Source: Akkermansiaceae bacterium
GTDB lineage: Bacteria; Verrucomicrobiota; Verrucomicrobiia; Verrucomicrobiales; Akkermansiaceae
NCBI GenBank assembly: GCA_029288115.1
Contig: JARFPV010000512.1
Span: 1-13,329 of the forward strand
Direction of reading: 5' to 3'
DNA: 13,329 nt
Shown: one piece after another, positions 6,672-13,272 of the stretch
Position numbering within the stretch: the stretch's first letter is position 1
How the letters are laid out: every line of letters begins with the position of its first letter
Made by a program: the position numbers and the translations under genes
Notes under the pieces: generated by a model
Database searches by the model: none
Told to the model about the DNA's origin: nothing
What the model saw: only the letters and a program-made list of their open reading frames with translations

Positions 6672-7554
6672 ACTCCATACCGCCATCGGGCGACGCAGCG
6701 ATTTACTCGACGGCGATACCAATGCGCTCAGGCTCGTTGATGGTGCAGGTGACGGCGTCCCTGGGGTATTCATCGATACCTTCGCCGACAGGTGGTTGGT
6801 TTCCACCCGCAGCAATGGCCTCAACCCCGAAGTACGGCAGTGGATCGAATCCCAGGGAAACACATGTTACTGGAAACGGCTCGACCAGCATGAAAAAGAA
6901 TCGCCCACTCACATTGCGGGGCCAGCCCAGGAAGAGTCATTCATTGCAAGAGAAAGCGGCGTGAACTACCGCATCGATTTCCAGGCAGGATACTCACAAG
7001 GGATTTTCCTCGACCAACGACTGAACCGACAACGTGTTCACAAGTTTTCATCCCCCGGAAAAACCATCCTCAATACCTTTGCCTACACCGGTGCATTCTC
7101 CGCCTGTGCGGCCCTCGCCGGCGCAACCACCACCACGCTTGACCTTTCCCAGGTTTATCTCGACTGGGCGCGTGACAACTTTCGGGCTAACGATCTCGAT
7201 CCCGCCGACCACTACTTCTGCAAAGGCGACACCTTCCACTGGCTCAAGCGTTTCTCACGCCAGGGCAGAAAATTCGACGGCGTCATCCTCGACCCACCGA
7301 CCTTCTCACGTGACGACAAAGGTAAGGTCTTCCGAGTGGAAAAGGATTACGCCCACCTTGTCGCGCTGACTCACGCCTGCCTCGCACCTGATGGCTGGAT
7401 CCTCTGCTGCACCAACTGCCGCAAACTTGACCCTCGCGATTTTGCGCGCGCGGTTCGTCAGGGAACGCCCGGGAAAAAACTCACCACCCTTGACATGCCG
7501 GAGGAGTATACCGGGGAGCCCTACTTGAAGTCGGTGTGGGTTCATGGCCAATGA
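6658..7554 (+). CDS. Class I SAM-dependent methyltransferase, RlmI/YccW-like, without PUA domain
   Basis: The protein has 298 residues. Residues 1 to about 105 match the small domain that precedes the catalytic fold in the RlmI/YccW group (NALRLVDGAGDGVPGVFID, 22-40). Then come GYSQGIFLDQRLNR (111-124), the SAM-binding motif I LNTFAYTGAFSACAALAGA (138-156), an acidic residue after strand 2 (LDLSQVYLDWA) and the catalytic-site motif LDPPTFS (211-217). CCTNCRK (250-256) lies where cysteine-containing motifs occur in related enzymes. Family members methylate 23S rRNA, but the exact base cannot be assigned here. E. coli RlmI is about 100 residues longer because of an N-terminal PUA domain, which is absent. 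The frame upstream of GTG 6658 is closed by TGA at 6643-6645, so GTG (or CTG 6661) must start the protein, without a Shine-Dalgarno at the normal distance. Heparinase-like coding starts 37 bp downstream. Confidence 0.88.
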   Translation: MLSHKLHTAIGRRSDLLDGDTNALRLVDGAGDGVPGVFIDTFADRWLVSTRSNGLNPEVRQWIESQGNTCYWKRLDQHEKESPTHIAGPAQEESFIARESGVNYRIDFQAGYSQGIFLDQRLNRQRVHKFSSPGKTILNTFAYTGAFSACAALAGATTTTLDLSQVYLDWARDNFRANDLDPADHYFCKGDTFHWLKRFSRQGRKFDGVILDPPTFSRDDKGKVFRVEKDYAHLVALTHACLAPDGWILCCTNCRKLDPRDFARAVRQGTPGKKLTTLDMPEEYTGEPYLKSVWVHGQ

Positions 7555-7591
7555 AAGATCCGCGTAAAAGCTTGGTATTCTATCACCAGTC

Positions 7592-9376
7592 ATGCGCATC
7601 TTTTTGTTATTGCTCATTTCGATAGGAACCATCCCTGCTCTGTTTGCCGGGGAGTTGGCCGATCATCCACGTATTTTGTTTCCCAAGTCGGAGGAAGCCA
7701 CAGTGATGCAGCGTATCAAGTCCGACCCGCTCGCCGCCGATCTCTACAAGGAGCTACTTCGGCGCGCAGATCTCGCCATTCACTTCCCGGTCTGTCGGCA
7801 CCACATTCCCGACGGCAAGCGATTGCTAAGAGAAAGTCGCCACGCACTGGGCATCATCCTGCACACTTCCATGGCATGGAGACTCAGCGGTGAAAAAAAA
7901 TACCTCACCAGAGCTATTAGGGAGCTGGATGCAGCATGTGCGTTGAAGGACTGGAACACCTCACATTTCCTCGATACCGGGGAGATGTCCACCGCGGTCG
8001 CGATCGGTTATGACTGGCTCTACCACGAGCTTAACCATGAGCAGCGCAATCGATACACAAGTGCATTACGGTCCAAGGGTCTGAACCCCTCACGGACAAG
8101 CTACACCGGCAAAAAAATGGCATGGTGGACTGACGGCAGAAACAACTGGGCACAAGTCTGCGCCACAGGATTGCTATTTGCAGAACGCGCCTTGGAAAAA
8201 ACGGGCGATCCCATTCACCCGGCACGTGCTGGCGCGTTAGCGACACTGAAAAAATGCCACCAGTTCTACATTCCCAGCGGGGCATACCCGGAGGGCCCGA
8301 GCTACTGGCATTACGGGTCGAATTACCATGTGCTTGGTCTCGCGATCCTTCTATCCGACCCGACCAAACCAGGTTTACCCATTCCGGCAGAATTCAAGAC
8401 CTCGCCACTATTCACAGAACATCTCACCGGTCCCACCGGCTACGTGTTTAATTTCGCGGATGCCAAACCGGCCAAGAGTGTTGTCACTGCAGCACAATCG
8501 TGGATGGCCAGACAATTCAACAATCCGGCAACAAGTAACCATCTTCGCACCAAACTAAAAAAAGACATCGCGGGAAAACCCAGATACAAATATGGAGGCT
8601 ACGACCGATTGTTTCCACTTCACCTATTGTGGTTGCCACAGGCACCTGAAAAGGAAGCCCCGCCACTAACTCTCGATTCAGACTGGCGAGGCAGCCAACC
8701 CATTGCGACCTTCCGAACTGATTGGGGCGACAAAAATGCTCTCTATTTCGCCATCAAAGGCGGCTATCCAGGCGCCAGTCACGGGCAAATGGATGTCGGG
8801 ACATTCGTTCTTGAGTCCGACGGCATCCGCTGGGTGGATGACCTCGGCTCTGACAATTACAACATGCCGGGATACTTCAGAGATAAGCGCTGGAATTACT
8901 TCCGCCTGACGAACCGGAGCCACAATACGCTGATGATCGGAGACAAACTGCAGAACCCGGACGCTGTGCCATCTCCCATGACCCATTTCAGCAGTCAGCC
9001 AGACCGCGGCTCAGCGAGCTTCAACCTGAGCTCTGCCTACCAAGGCCAGGCCCAAAAAGTCACCCGCACCTGCCAGTTCGACCGAAAACATCACAGTGTC
9101 ACCGTCGTCGATTCCATCAGCGCCCCGAAAGATTCCGTCAGGTGGGCCATCGTCACATCAGCAAAGATCGAAATCGACGGCAAAACCGCCATCCTCAGCA
9201 AAGCGGGCAAACAACTCCGGCTCACCCGCAACGATAGCCATGGTGGCAACTGGACCATCATCGACGCCAAACCGCCGATGGAAATTGAAAACCAGAATGA
9301 GGGGAAACGCATCCTCGCATTCACTGCTCCCGCCGCCAAGCAGCTCAACCTGAGCGTCATGTTTGATCGTCCATAA
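7592..9376 (+). CDS. Secreted heparinase II/III-like polysaccharide lyase
   Basis: The protein has 594 residues. A signal peptide is clear (MRIFLLLLISIGTIPALFA, residues 1-19), so it acts in the periplasm or outside the cell. Residues about 25-345 are helical and resemble the alpha/alpha-toroid of heparinase II/III-type lyases, with GRNNWAQV (182-189) and EGPSYWHYG (234-242), the region that holds a catalytic tyrosine in related lyases. From about 360 onward it is beta-rich, like the heparinase II/III C-terminal domain, with SHGQMDVGTFVLESDG (396-411), WVDDLG (414-419) and NRSHNTLMIG (441-450). The histidines in SHGQMD and SHNT sit where related enzymes bind metal or stack on substrate. Substrates in this superfamily include heparin and heparan sulfate, alginate and other uronate-containing glycans. 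The sulfatase 2.4 kb away hints at a sulfated one, which is inference. No Shine-Dalgarno is visible; TATTCT and TATCAC at 7576-7586 could be -10 boxes, but neither has a good -35. Confidence 0.88.
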   Translation: MRIFLLLLISIGTIPALFAGELADHPRILFPKSEEATVMQRIKSDPLAADLYKELLRRADLAIHFPVCRHHIPDGKRLLRESRHALGIILHTSMAWRLSGEKKYLTRAIRELDAACALKDWNTSHFLDTGEMSTAVAIGYDWLYHELNHEQRNRYTSALRSKGLNPSRTSYTGKKMAWWTDGRNNWAQVCATGLLFAERALEKTGDPIHPARAGALATLKKCHQFYIPSGAYPEGPSYWHYGSNYHVLGLAILLSDPTKPGLPIPAEFKTSPLFTEHLTGPTGYVFNFADAKPAKSVVTAAQSWMARQFNNPATSNHLRTKLKKDIAGKPRYKYGGYDRLFPLHLLWLPQAPEKEAPPLTLDSDWRGSQPIATFRTDWGDKNALYFAIKGGYPGASHGQMDVGTFVLESDGIRWVDDLGSDNYNMPGYFRDKRWNYFRLTNRSHNTLMIGDKLQNPDAVPSPMTHFSSQPDRGSASFNLSSAYQGQAQKVTRTCQFDRKHHSVTVVDSISAPKDSVRWAIVTSAKIEIDGKTAILSKAGKQLRLTRNDSHGGNWTIIDAKPPMEIENQNEGKRILAFTAPAAKQLNLSVMFDRP

Positions 9377-9423
9377 GTTCACTTTTGAATGCACTGTGCG
9401 ATCCGTTGTGCTAGCCTATCGCC

Positions 9424-10149
9424 ATGGACGACTACAACCGCCGACAGTTCATCCGCACTACACTTCCGGGTTTTCTAGGACTCGGGATGGCATTACCCGC
9501 CATCACCGCTCTAGCGACACGTGCAAACGCGTGTAATGGTCGAGTCCCCGCCGACGGTAAAATCAATTGGGATGCCTTCCTCACAGCCGTTGAAAAAGAG
9601 GCTGCCAAACAGCATCTCGACAACTGGAACGAGCAAGCCTACGTCAAAAAAGCCGCCGCCCTGATGGCACGACTCAACCTCAAGGATCCCGAGCTCGCCA
9701 AAGCATTCGAAAATACCAAGAAGGGCTTGGGAAACAAACGCGTCGATTTCTACAAACTCGAAAAACAACGCGTCTTTGAAGTCTGCATGCTCCAGTTTGA
9801 AAAAGGCGAGCAGATCAGCCACCATGACCACCCTGGCATGACCGGTGTCATTCTCTGCGCAACCGGCAAGACAGACGTGTGGAACTACGACCTGTTAGGA
9901 CAGCGTAAGGGCAGCAAAAATGTCCTGCTTAAGGAAATATCCCACGCTCAGCTCACGAAAGGTAACGTCTCAACACTCACGTCCAAGGAACGCAATATCC
10001 ACCGGTTGAAAGCACAGAACCTGACCCAGCTGGTCGATATCTTCGCCCCACCCTACAACAAGGAGCGCGCCCGTAACAGCAGCTGGTTCAACGTCGATCC
10101 AGAGCCATTCCAAGGTTACGAAAACATTTACGAGGCCACCAAGCGCTAG
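9424..10149 (+). CDS. Tat-exported cupin of the PCO/ADO thiol dioxygenase family
   Basis: The protein has 241 residues. The N-terminus is a twin-arginine signal: NRRQFIR (5-11), a hydrophobic stretch at about 14-30, and a likely cleavage at ANA before C37. The mature part is a short helical region (about 46-105) and then a cupin. HHDHPGMTGV (133-142) closely resembles the HxHPGM motif of plant cysteine oxidases and cysteamine (2-aminoethanethiol) dioxygenase. NIHRL (191-195) and DIFAPPYNKE (205-214) match that family's third-histidine and GPPY motifs. The predicted iron ligands are H134, H136 and H193, all present. Known members use non-haem iron and O2 to turn thiols into sulfinates and are intracellular. 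Tat export would fit an enzyme that folds around its iron first. The real substrate is unknown. A lipoprotein reading (ANAC) is possible but a poor lipobox. The SDR gene starts 2 bp after the stop. Confidence 0.85.
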   Translation: MDDYNRRQFIRTTLPGFLGLGMALPAITALATRANACNGRVPADGKINWDAFLTAVEKEAAKQHLDNWNEQAYVKKAAALMARLNLKDPELAKAFENTKKGLGNKRVDFYKLEKQRVFEVCMLQFEKGEQISHHDHPGMTGVILCATGKTDVWNYDLLGQRKGSKNVLLKEISHAQLTKGNVSTLTSKERNIHRLKAQNLTQLVDIFAPPYNKERARNSSWFNVDPEPFQGYENIYEATKR

Positions 10150-10151
10150 TC

Positions 10152-10850
10152 ATGTCACTCGCCGGAAAAACCATTCTCGTCACCGGTGCATCGTCAGGCA
10201 TTGGTTACGCCATCTCTACCCGACTGCTGGAGAACGACGTCAACGTGCTCGGGCTCTGCCGCGATACCTCGAAGTTACCACCAGGAGCTCAGGCCATCCA
10301 ATGCGACCTCTCAGACCCGGTCGCAATTATTGCCGCATTTTCTAACATTTCAAAAATCGATGCCATCATCAACAATGCCGGACTCGCCCTGCTGTCGCGC
10401 ATTTCCGACGGTGATCCCGCCGACTGGGAAACGATGTGGCGCGTCAATGTGCACGCCCTCACCCTGTGCTGCCAAAAAGCACTTCCCCTCTTGTCCGAGG
10501 ACGGACAAATCATCAACGTCTCCAGCATGAGTGGACACCGGGTTCCAAGCTCGGGAGGATTCTACGCACCTACCAAATTCGCCGTGCGGGCTGTGACCGA
10601 TGCATTACGATCCGAGCTGCGGACCGACGGGAAAATAACCCGCGTCGCCACCGTATCACCGGGCTTTGTCGATACCCCGCTGCTCAATCACTACTTTAAG
10701 GGACGCGAAGACCATCTGGAGAAAACCAAGGCATCCATGCGTATGCTCACACCTGATGACATCGCAGCATCCGTGCTACACATTCTGGAAACCCCGCTAC
10801 ACGTTGAAATCACCGACATCCAGATGCGCAGCTCGGATCAGGTTGGTTAA
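10152..10850 (+). CDS. Short-chain dehydrogenase/reductase (classical SDR)
   Basis: A 232-residue classical SDR, predicted cytoplasmic, with no signal peptide. The dinucleotide-binding motif TGASSGIG is at 11-18, NNAG at 74-77, the catalytic serine S125 in NVSSMSG, and Y138 with K142 in YAPTK. PGFVDTPL (170-177) follows as usual. R38, in CRD after the second strand, favours NADP(H) over NAD(H). The end (VEITDIQMRSSDQ) resembles YdfG-like SDRs that act on small hydroxy acids or aldehydes, but the substrate cannot be named. The start lies 2 bp after the stop of the exported thiol dioxygenase, and there is no Shine-Dalgarno, so translation is probably coupled and the two are likely one transcription unit. 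They would act in different compartments. Confidence 0.93.
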   Translation: MSLAGKTILVTGASSGIGYAISTRLLENDVNVLGLCRDTSKLPPGAQAIQCDLSDPVAIIAAFSNISKIDAIINNAGLALLSRISDGDPADWETMWRVNVHALTLCCQKALPLLSEDGQIINVSSMSGHRVPSSGGFYAPTKFAVRAVTDALRSELRTDGKITRVATVSPGFVDTPLLNHYFKGREDHLEKTKASMRMLTPDDIAASVLHILETPLHVEITDIQMRSSDQVG

Positions 10851-10913
10851 GGGTTGCTTGTTTTTTAGCTTGCCGAACTACTCCCGTGTGAGATGCTTGT
10901 GTTTCAACGCACG

Positions 10914-11150
10914 ATGGCTGATTCCGCCTACCAACTGAAGTTCCCTTGCCCCGAATGCAATGGAATGCTGACGATGAGCGTCCCACACGGGACGGGCCAA
11001 TGCCCGTTGTGCCACAATAACATTGAGGTAAGCCTGGATGTGAAAACGGTGTATGTAGAGCCCAAACTCGGCTGGGACAGGCGTGCATTCCGTCGCCCGG
11101 CTGACACCACCAAACCGATCTGGCAGCCACTCCACCAGCCGACTGACTAG
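10914..11150 (+). CDS. Small zinc-ribbon protein of unknown function
   Basis: A 78-residue protein with CPEC and CPLC pairs separated by 14 residues, giving four cysteines for one zinc ion in a zinc-ribbon knuckle (about residues 12-33). Its last 35 residues are rich in proline, arginine and lysine and are probably unstructured. It has no signal peptide or membrane segment. An in-frame ATG at 10893 would add seven residues (MLVFQRT). Start 10914 is preferred because MADSAYQLKFPC resembles the start of other small zinc-ribbon proteins, but neither start has a good Shine-Dalgarno. The ribbon could bind nucleic acid or a protein partner. The gene lies 63 bp after the SDR and ends 6 bp from the convergent NlpC/P60 gene. 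Confidence 0.7.
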   Translation: MADSAYQLKFPCPECNGMLTMSVPHGTGQCPLCHNNIEVSLDVKTVYVEPKLGWDRRAFRRPADTTKPIWQPLHQPTD

Positions 11151-11156
11151 TTCCTG

Positions 11157-11690
11157 CTAGAGTCCGCTCGGATGGCGTACGAAGTATCCCTTTACACCAC
11201 GACGCTGTGGTTTCCAGCGCGGACCGGTTGAATTCCAAGTGCCTCCTGTATCGAATCGGAGCCCGGCAATCACGAGAAATACGTGGCCCTTGCGCACATA
11301 CACGGTGACCCACTTACCGTAACCTTTTTTGCCATAATCAAAGAAGTTCTGCGAAACCAGCGGCCGATCGAGTTTACCACCTGCGTGAAGGACAAATGAG
11401 GTGGCGCCCGAGCAGTCATATCCATTGTCATGGAAGCTGCGGTGACCACCACCATAGACGTAAGGTTTGTCGGTCAGAGAGTTTGCCGCAGCAATCATAC
11501 GTTTCACCCTGCGTGGTGCGCGTGGCGGAGCCGTAGCTTTTCCATCCGGAGCAATGTAGGCGGTTTTGCCATAATCAAATCGGTGGATGATATGCTTCTC
11601 TCTCGCTCGCATCTGGGACGAACAGGAACTCAACGAAACGAGCGCGAGGCTGGCAGCAAGCAATGTAAGGATGATGGCTGACGACTTCAT
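11157..11690 (-). CDS. NlpC/P60-type peptidoglycan endopeptidase, probable lipoprotein
   Basis: From ATG 11690 the protein has 177 residues. A hydrophobic signal ends in SLSSC, so C23 is a likely lipidated cysteine and the protein would be anchored in a membrane facing the periplasm. A linker leads to the catalytic domain: YVYGGGHRSFHDNGYDCSG contains the nucleophile C93, and KGHVFLVIAGLRFDTGG the histidine H136. The closing RGVKGYFVRHPSGL also belongs to the domain. The GGGH...YDCSG...AGLRFDT...VRHPxGL order resembles NlpC/P60-like domains common in actinobacteria. Such enzymes cleave D-Glu-to-diamino-acid bonds in peptidoglycan stem peptides; that activity is inferred here. Reading from GTG 11708 would add MWLSKS, but the ATG gives a standard lipoprotein signal. 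Lnt, encoded at 2749-4584, would finish its lipidation. It diverges from the sulfatase gene. Confidence 0.87.
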   Translation of the reverse strand: MKSSAIILTLLAASLALVSLSSCSSQMRAREKHIIHRFDYGKTAYIAPDGKATAPPRAPRRVKRMIAAANSLTDKPYVYGGGHRSFHDNGYDCSGATSFVLHAGGKLDRPLVSQNFFDYGKKGYGKWVTVYVRKGHVFLVIAGLRFDTGGTWNSTGPRWKPQRRGVKGYFVRHPSGL

Positions 11691-11773
11691 AGATTTACTT
11701 AACCACACTTAACTAAATAATTCAATGTTGAAAAAACTGATCGTTTTAGCGCAGCCAAATCGTAACATGCGGT
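11691..11773. promoter_or_regulatory. AT-rich divergent intergenic region with a small palindrome
   Basis: These 83 bp separate the NlpC/P60 gene (minus) and the sulfatase gene (plus), so both promoters should be here. TTCAA-TG-TTGAA at 11721-11732 is a 5-bp-arm palindrome that also offers a -35-like TTGAA on each strand (TTGAAA plus, TTGAAT minus). TAACAT at 11763-11768 is a possible -10 for the sulfatase and would place transcription start at or next to ATG 11774. No fully convincing -10/-35 pair is seen on either strand. Confidence 0.3.
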
Positions 11774-13168
11774 ATGTTTCCAATGCGGTTTCTATGGATA
11801 TTTCTCTGTATCGTTGCTTCGAGTGCTGCACGAGATGCGGCCGATAAGCCCAATGTGGTTTTGATCTACCTCGATGATAGTGGTTACGGAGACTTTTCTC
11901 ACAACGGAAACCCAGTCATCGAAACTCCGAGCATTTCACGCATCGCTCGTGAAGGGGTGAACTTCACTCAGTTTTACGTCACATCACCAGCCTGTAGCGC
12001 GTCCCGCTACTCACTCCTCACCGGGCGCTACCCGATGCACTCGGGATTCGGCACGTGGGTGATCGGCCCCAGCGCCAAACCTCACCTAAAGGCATCGGAA
12101 ACCACACTCGCTGACGCCCTCAAGGCACATGGATACGCAACGGGCATGTTTGGCAAGTGGCACATGGGCAATCCTAACAAGGGCAACAAAATGACTCCAA
12201 ACAGCCTACCATTGGCACATGGGTTTGATCGATGGATCGGCACCAACGTCTCACACGACTACGGCAATGCCAAACTACTCAAATCCGACCCCAAGGGCAG
12301 CAATCCAATCCCCGGCTACACGGAGATAGCAAAGAATCTTCCATCAGATGAAGCCGCCTCGACATCACTAACAGGTCGCTACACCAAAGCTGCTGTCGGT
12401 TTCATCAAGGAAAACAAAGACAAGCCATTCTTTGCCTACATCGCGCACAACCAGCCGCACCTTGGACTGTACGCGAGTGACCCATTCAAGGGGAAGTCCC
12501 GCCGCGGACTGTTAGGTGATGTGATGGCGGAAATTGACGACTGTTTGGAGCAGGTTTTAACAACGCTCAAGGAATGTGGTATCGAAAAAAACACGCTGAT
12601 TATCTTTTCCTCCGACAACGGCCCTTGGGTCAGATTTAGGGAGACCAAACAATCGAAATACGGTGAGGCACGTATGCATGTTGGCTATGCTCTACCCTTC
12701 CGTGACGGCAAGGGTTCGTGCTGGGAAGGCGGTCACCGCGTTCCAGGAATTTTTTACTGGCCGGGGAGAATCGCTCCAAAACGTCAATTGAATCCGGCAA
12801 GCACGCTGGATGTATTACCCACTGTGCTCGCCGTCACAGGTGCCAAGCACCCAAACTCAAGCTTGCTAGATGGACGTGACATCCGCTCTCTGCTCTCCGC
12901 AAACTCCCGCGAGCAGAAACCTGGCGAGTTTGAATTTTACTACAGCCATTCCAAAAACAACCTCATTGCGGTACGTAAAGGACCCTGGAAGCTGATGGTC
13001 GCCACCCCATCCCAGCTTGGCACAAACCATGGATTCCATGCCAGCGAGGAAAAACCTCTGCTGTTCAATGTGGAACAGGACATTGGAGAACGCATCGACC
13101 GGGCAGCCGAGAAGCCGGAACTTGTTCAGGATTTGTTAGAAATGCTACTGAAGAAACGTGAAAGGTAG
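11774..13168 (+). CDS. Secreted sulfatase (arylsulfatase A-like, formylglycine type)
   Basis: A 464-residue protein with a signal peptide (about residues 1-19, MRFLWIFLCIVASSA from M4), so it acts in the periplasm or outside the cell. It hydrolyses sulfate esters, probably on a glycan. PNVVLIYLDDSGYGD (26-40) carries the calcium-binding aspartates D34 and D35. CSASR at 74-78, followed by YSLLTGRYP, is the modification signature: C74 should be oxidised to formylglycine. Further active-site motifs are GKWHMG (127-132; K128, H130), HNQPH (225-229) and SSDNGPW (279-285; D281, N282). The consensus is CxPxR or CxAxR; this protein has the alanine form. A formylglycine-generating enzyme is needed but is not encoded in the window. 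The stop codon TAG 13166-13168 is part of the GTAG of a REPIN-like repeat, so the last residues (MLLKKRER) may have been altered by its insertion. ATG 11783 is an alternative start. Confidence 0.95.
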   Translation: MFPMRFLWIFLCIVASSAARDAADKPNVVLIYLDDSGYGDFSHNGNPVIETPSISRIAREGVNFTQFYVTSPACSASRYSLLTGRYPMHSGFGTWVIGPSAKPHLKASETTLADALKAHGYATGMFGKWHMGNPNKGNKMTPNSLPLAHGFDRWIGTNVSHDYGNAKLLKSDPKGSNPIPGYTEIAKNLPSDEAASTSLTGRYTKAAVGFIKENKDKPFFAYIAHNQPHLGLYASDPFKGKSRRGLLGDVMAEIDDCLEQVLTTLKECGIEKNTLIIFSSDNGPWVRFRETKQSKYGEARMHVGYALPFRDGKGSCWEGGHRVPGIFYWPGRIAPKRQLNPASTLDVLPTVLAVTGAKHPNSSLLDGRDIRSLLSANSREQKPGEFEFYYSHSKNNLIAVRKGPWKLMVATPSQLGTNHGFHASEEKPLLFNVEQDIGERIDRAAEKPELVQDLLEMLLKKRER

Positions 13169-13234
13169 GACAGCTTTGCAAGCTGTCGACAACCAGCGCA
13201 CACATCCTACCGACAGCTTGCAAAGCTGTCCTAC
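13165..13234. repeat. REPIN-like element: second pair of inverted GTAG-hairpin units
   Basis: The unit at 13165-13188 is GTAG, then GACAGCTT, loop TGC, AAGCTGTC (8-bp perfect stem, 13169-13176 with 13180-13187) and a final G. An exact inverted copy is at 13211-13234, so GTAG faces outward at both ends with 22 bp between. The stem sequence is unrelated to that of 4591-4671, but the plan is the same: an outward GTAGG, an 8-9 bp stem with a 3-4 nt loop, and a spacer of 22-24 bp. The left GTAG overlaps the sulfatase stop codon. The two 24-nt arms could also pair with each other into one long hairpin, which might stop transcription or protect the mRNA 3' end. Confidence 0.8.
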
Positions 13235-13254
13235 TTTTCCCAAACTCCCTCTTC

Positions 13255-13272
13255 CGCATTTTGCGCTTTTTT
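13255..13272 (+). terminator. Weak candidate terminator downstream of the sulfatase
   Basis: CGCA-TTT-TGCG (13255-13265) is followed by CTTTTTT. The U-tract is good but the stem has only 4 bp, which is marginal for intrinsic termination. The REPIN-like inverted pair just upstream may do the job instead. The remainder, 13273-13329, shows no recognisable gene. Confidence 0.2.

Noticed and set aside
6616..6678. Longer phosphohexomutase start at 6678
   Set aside because: The added 21 residues lie over the divergent methyltransferase start and a promoter candidate, and do not resemble the family N-terminus.
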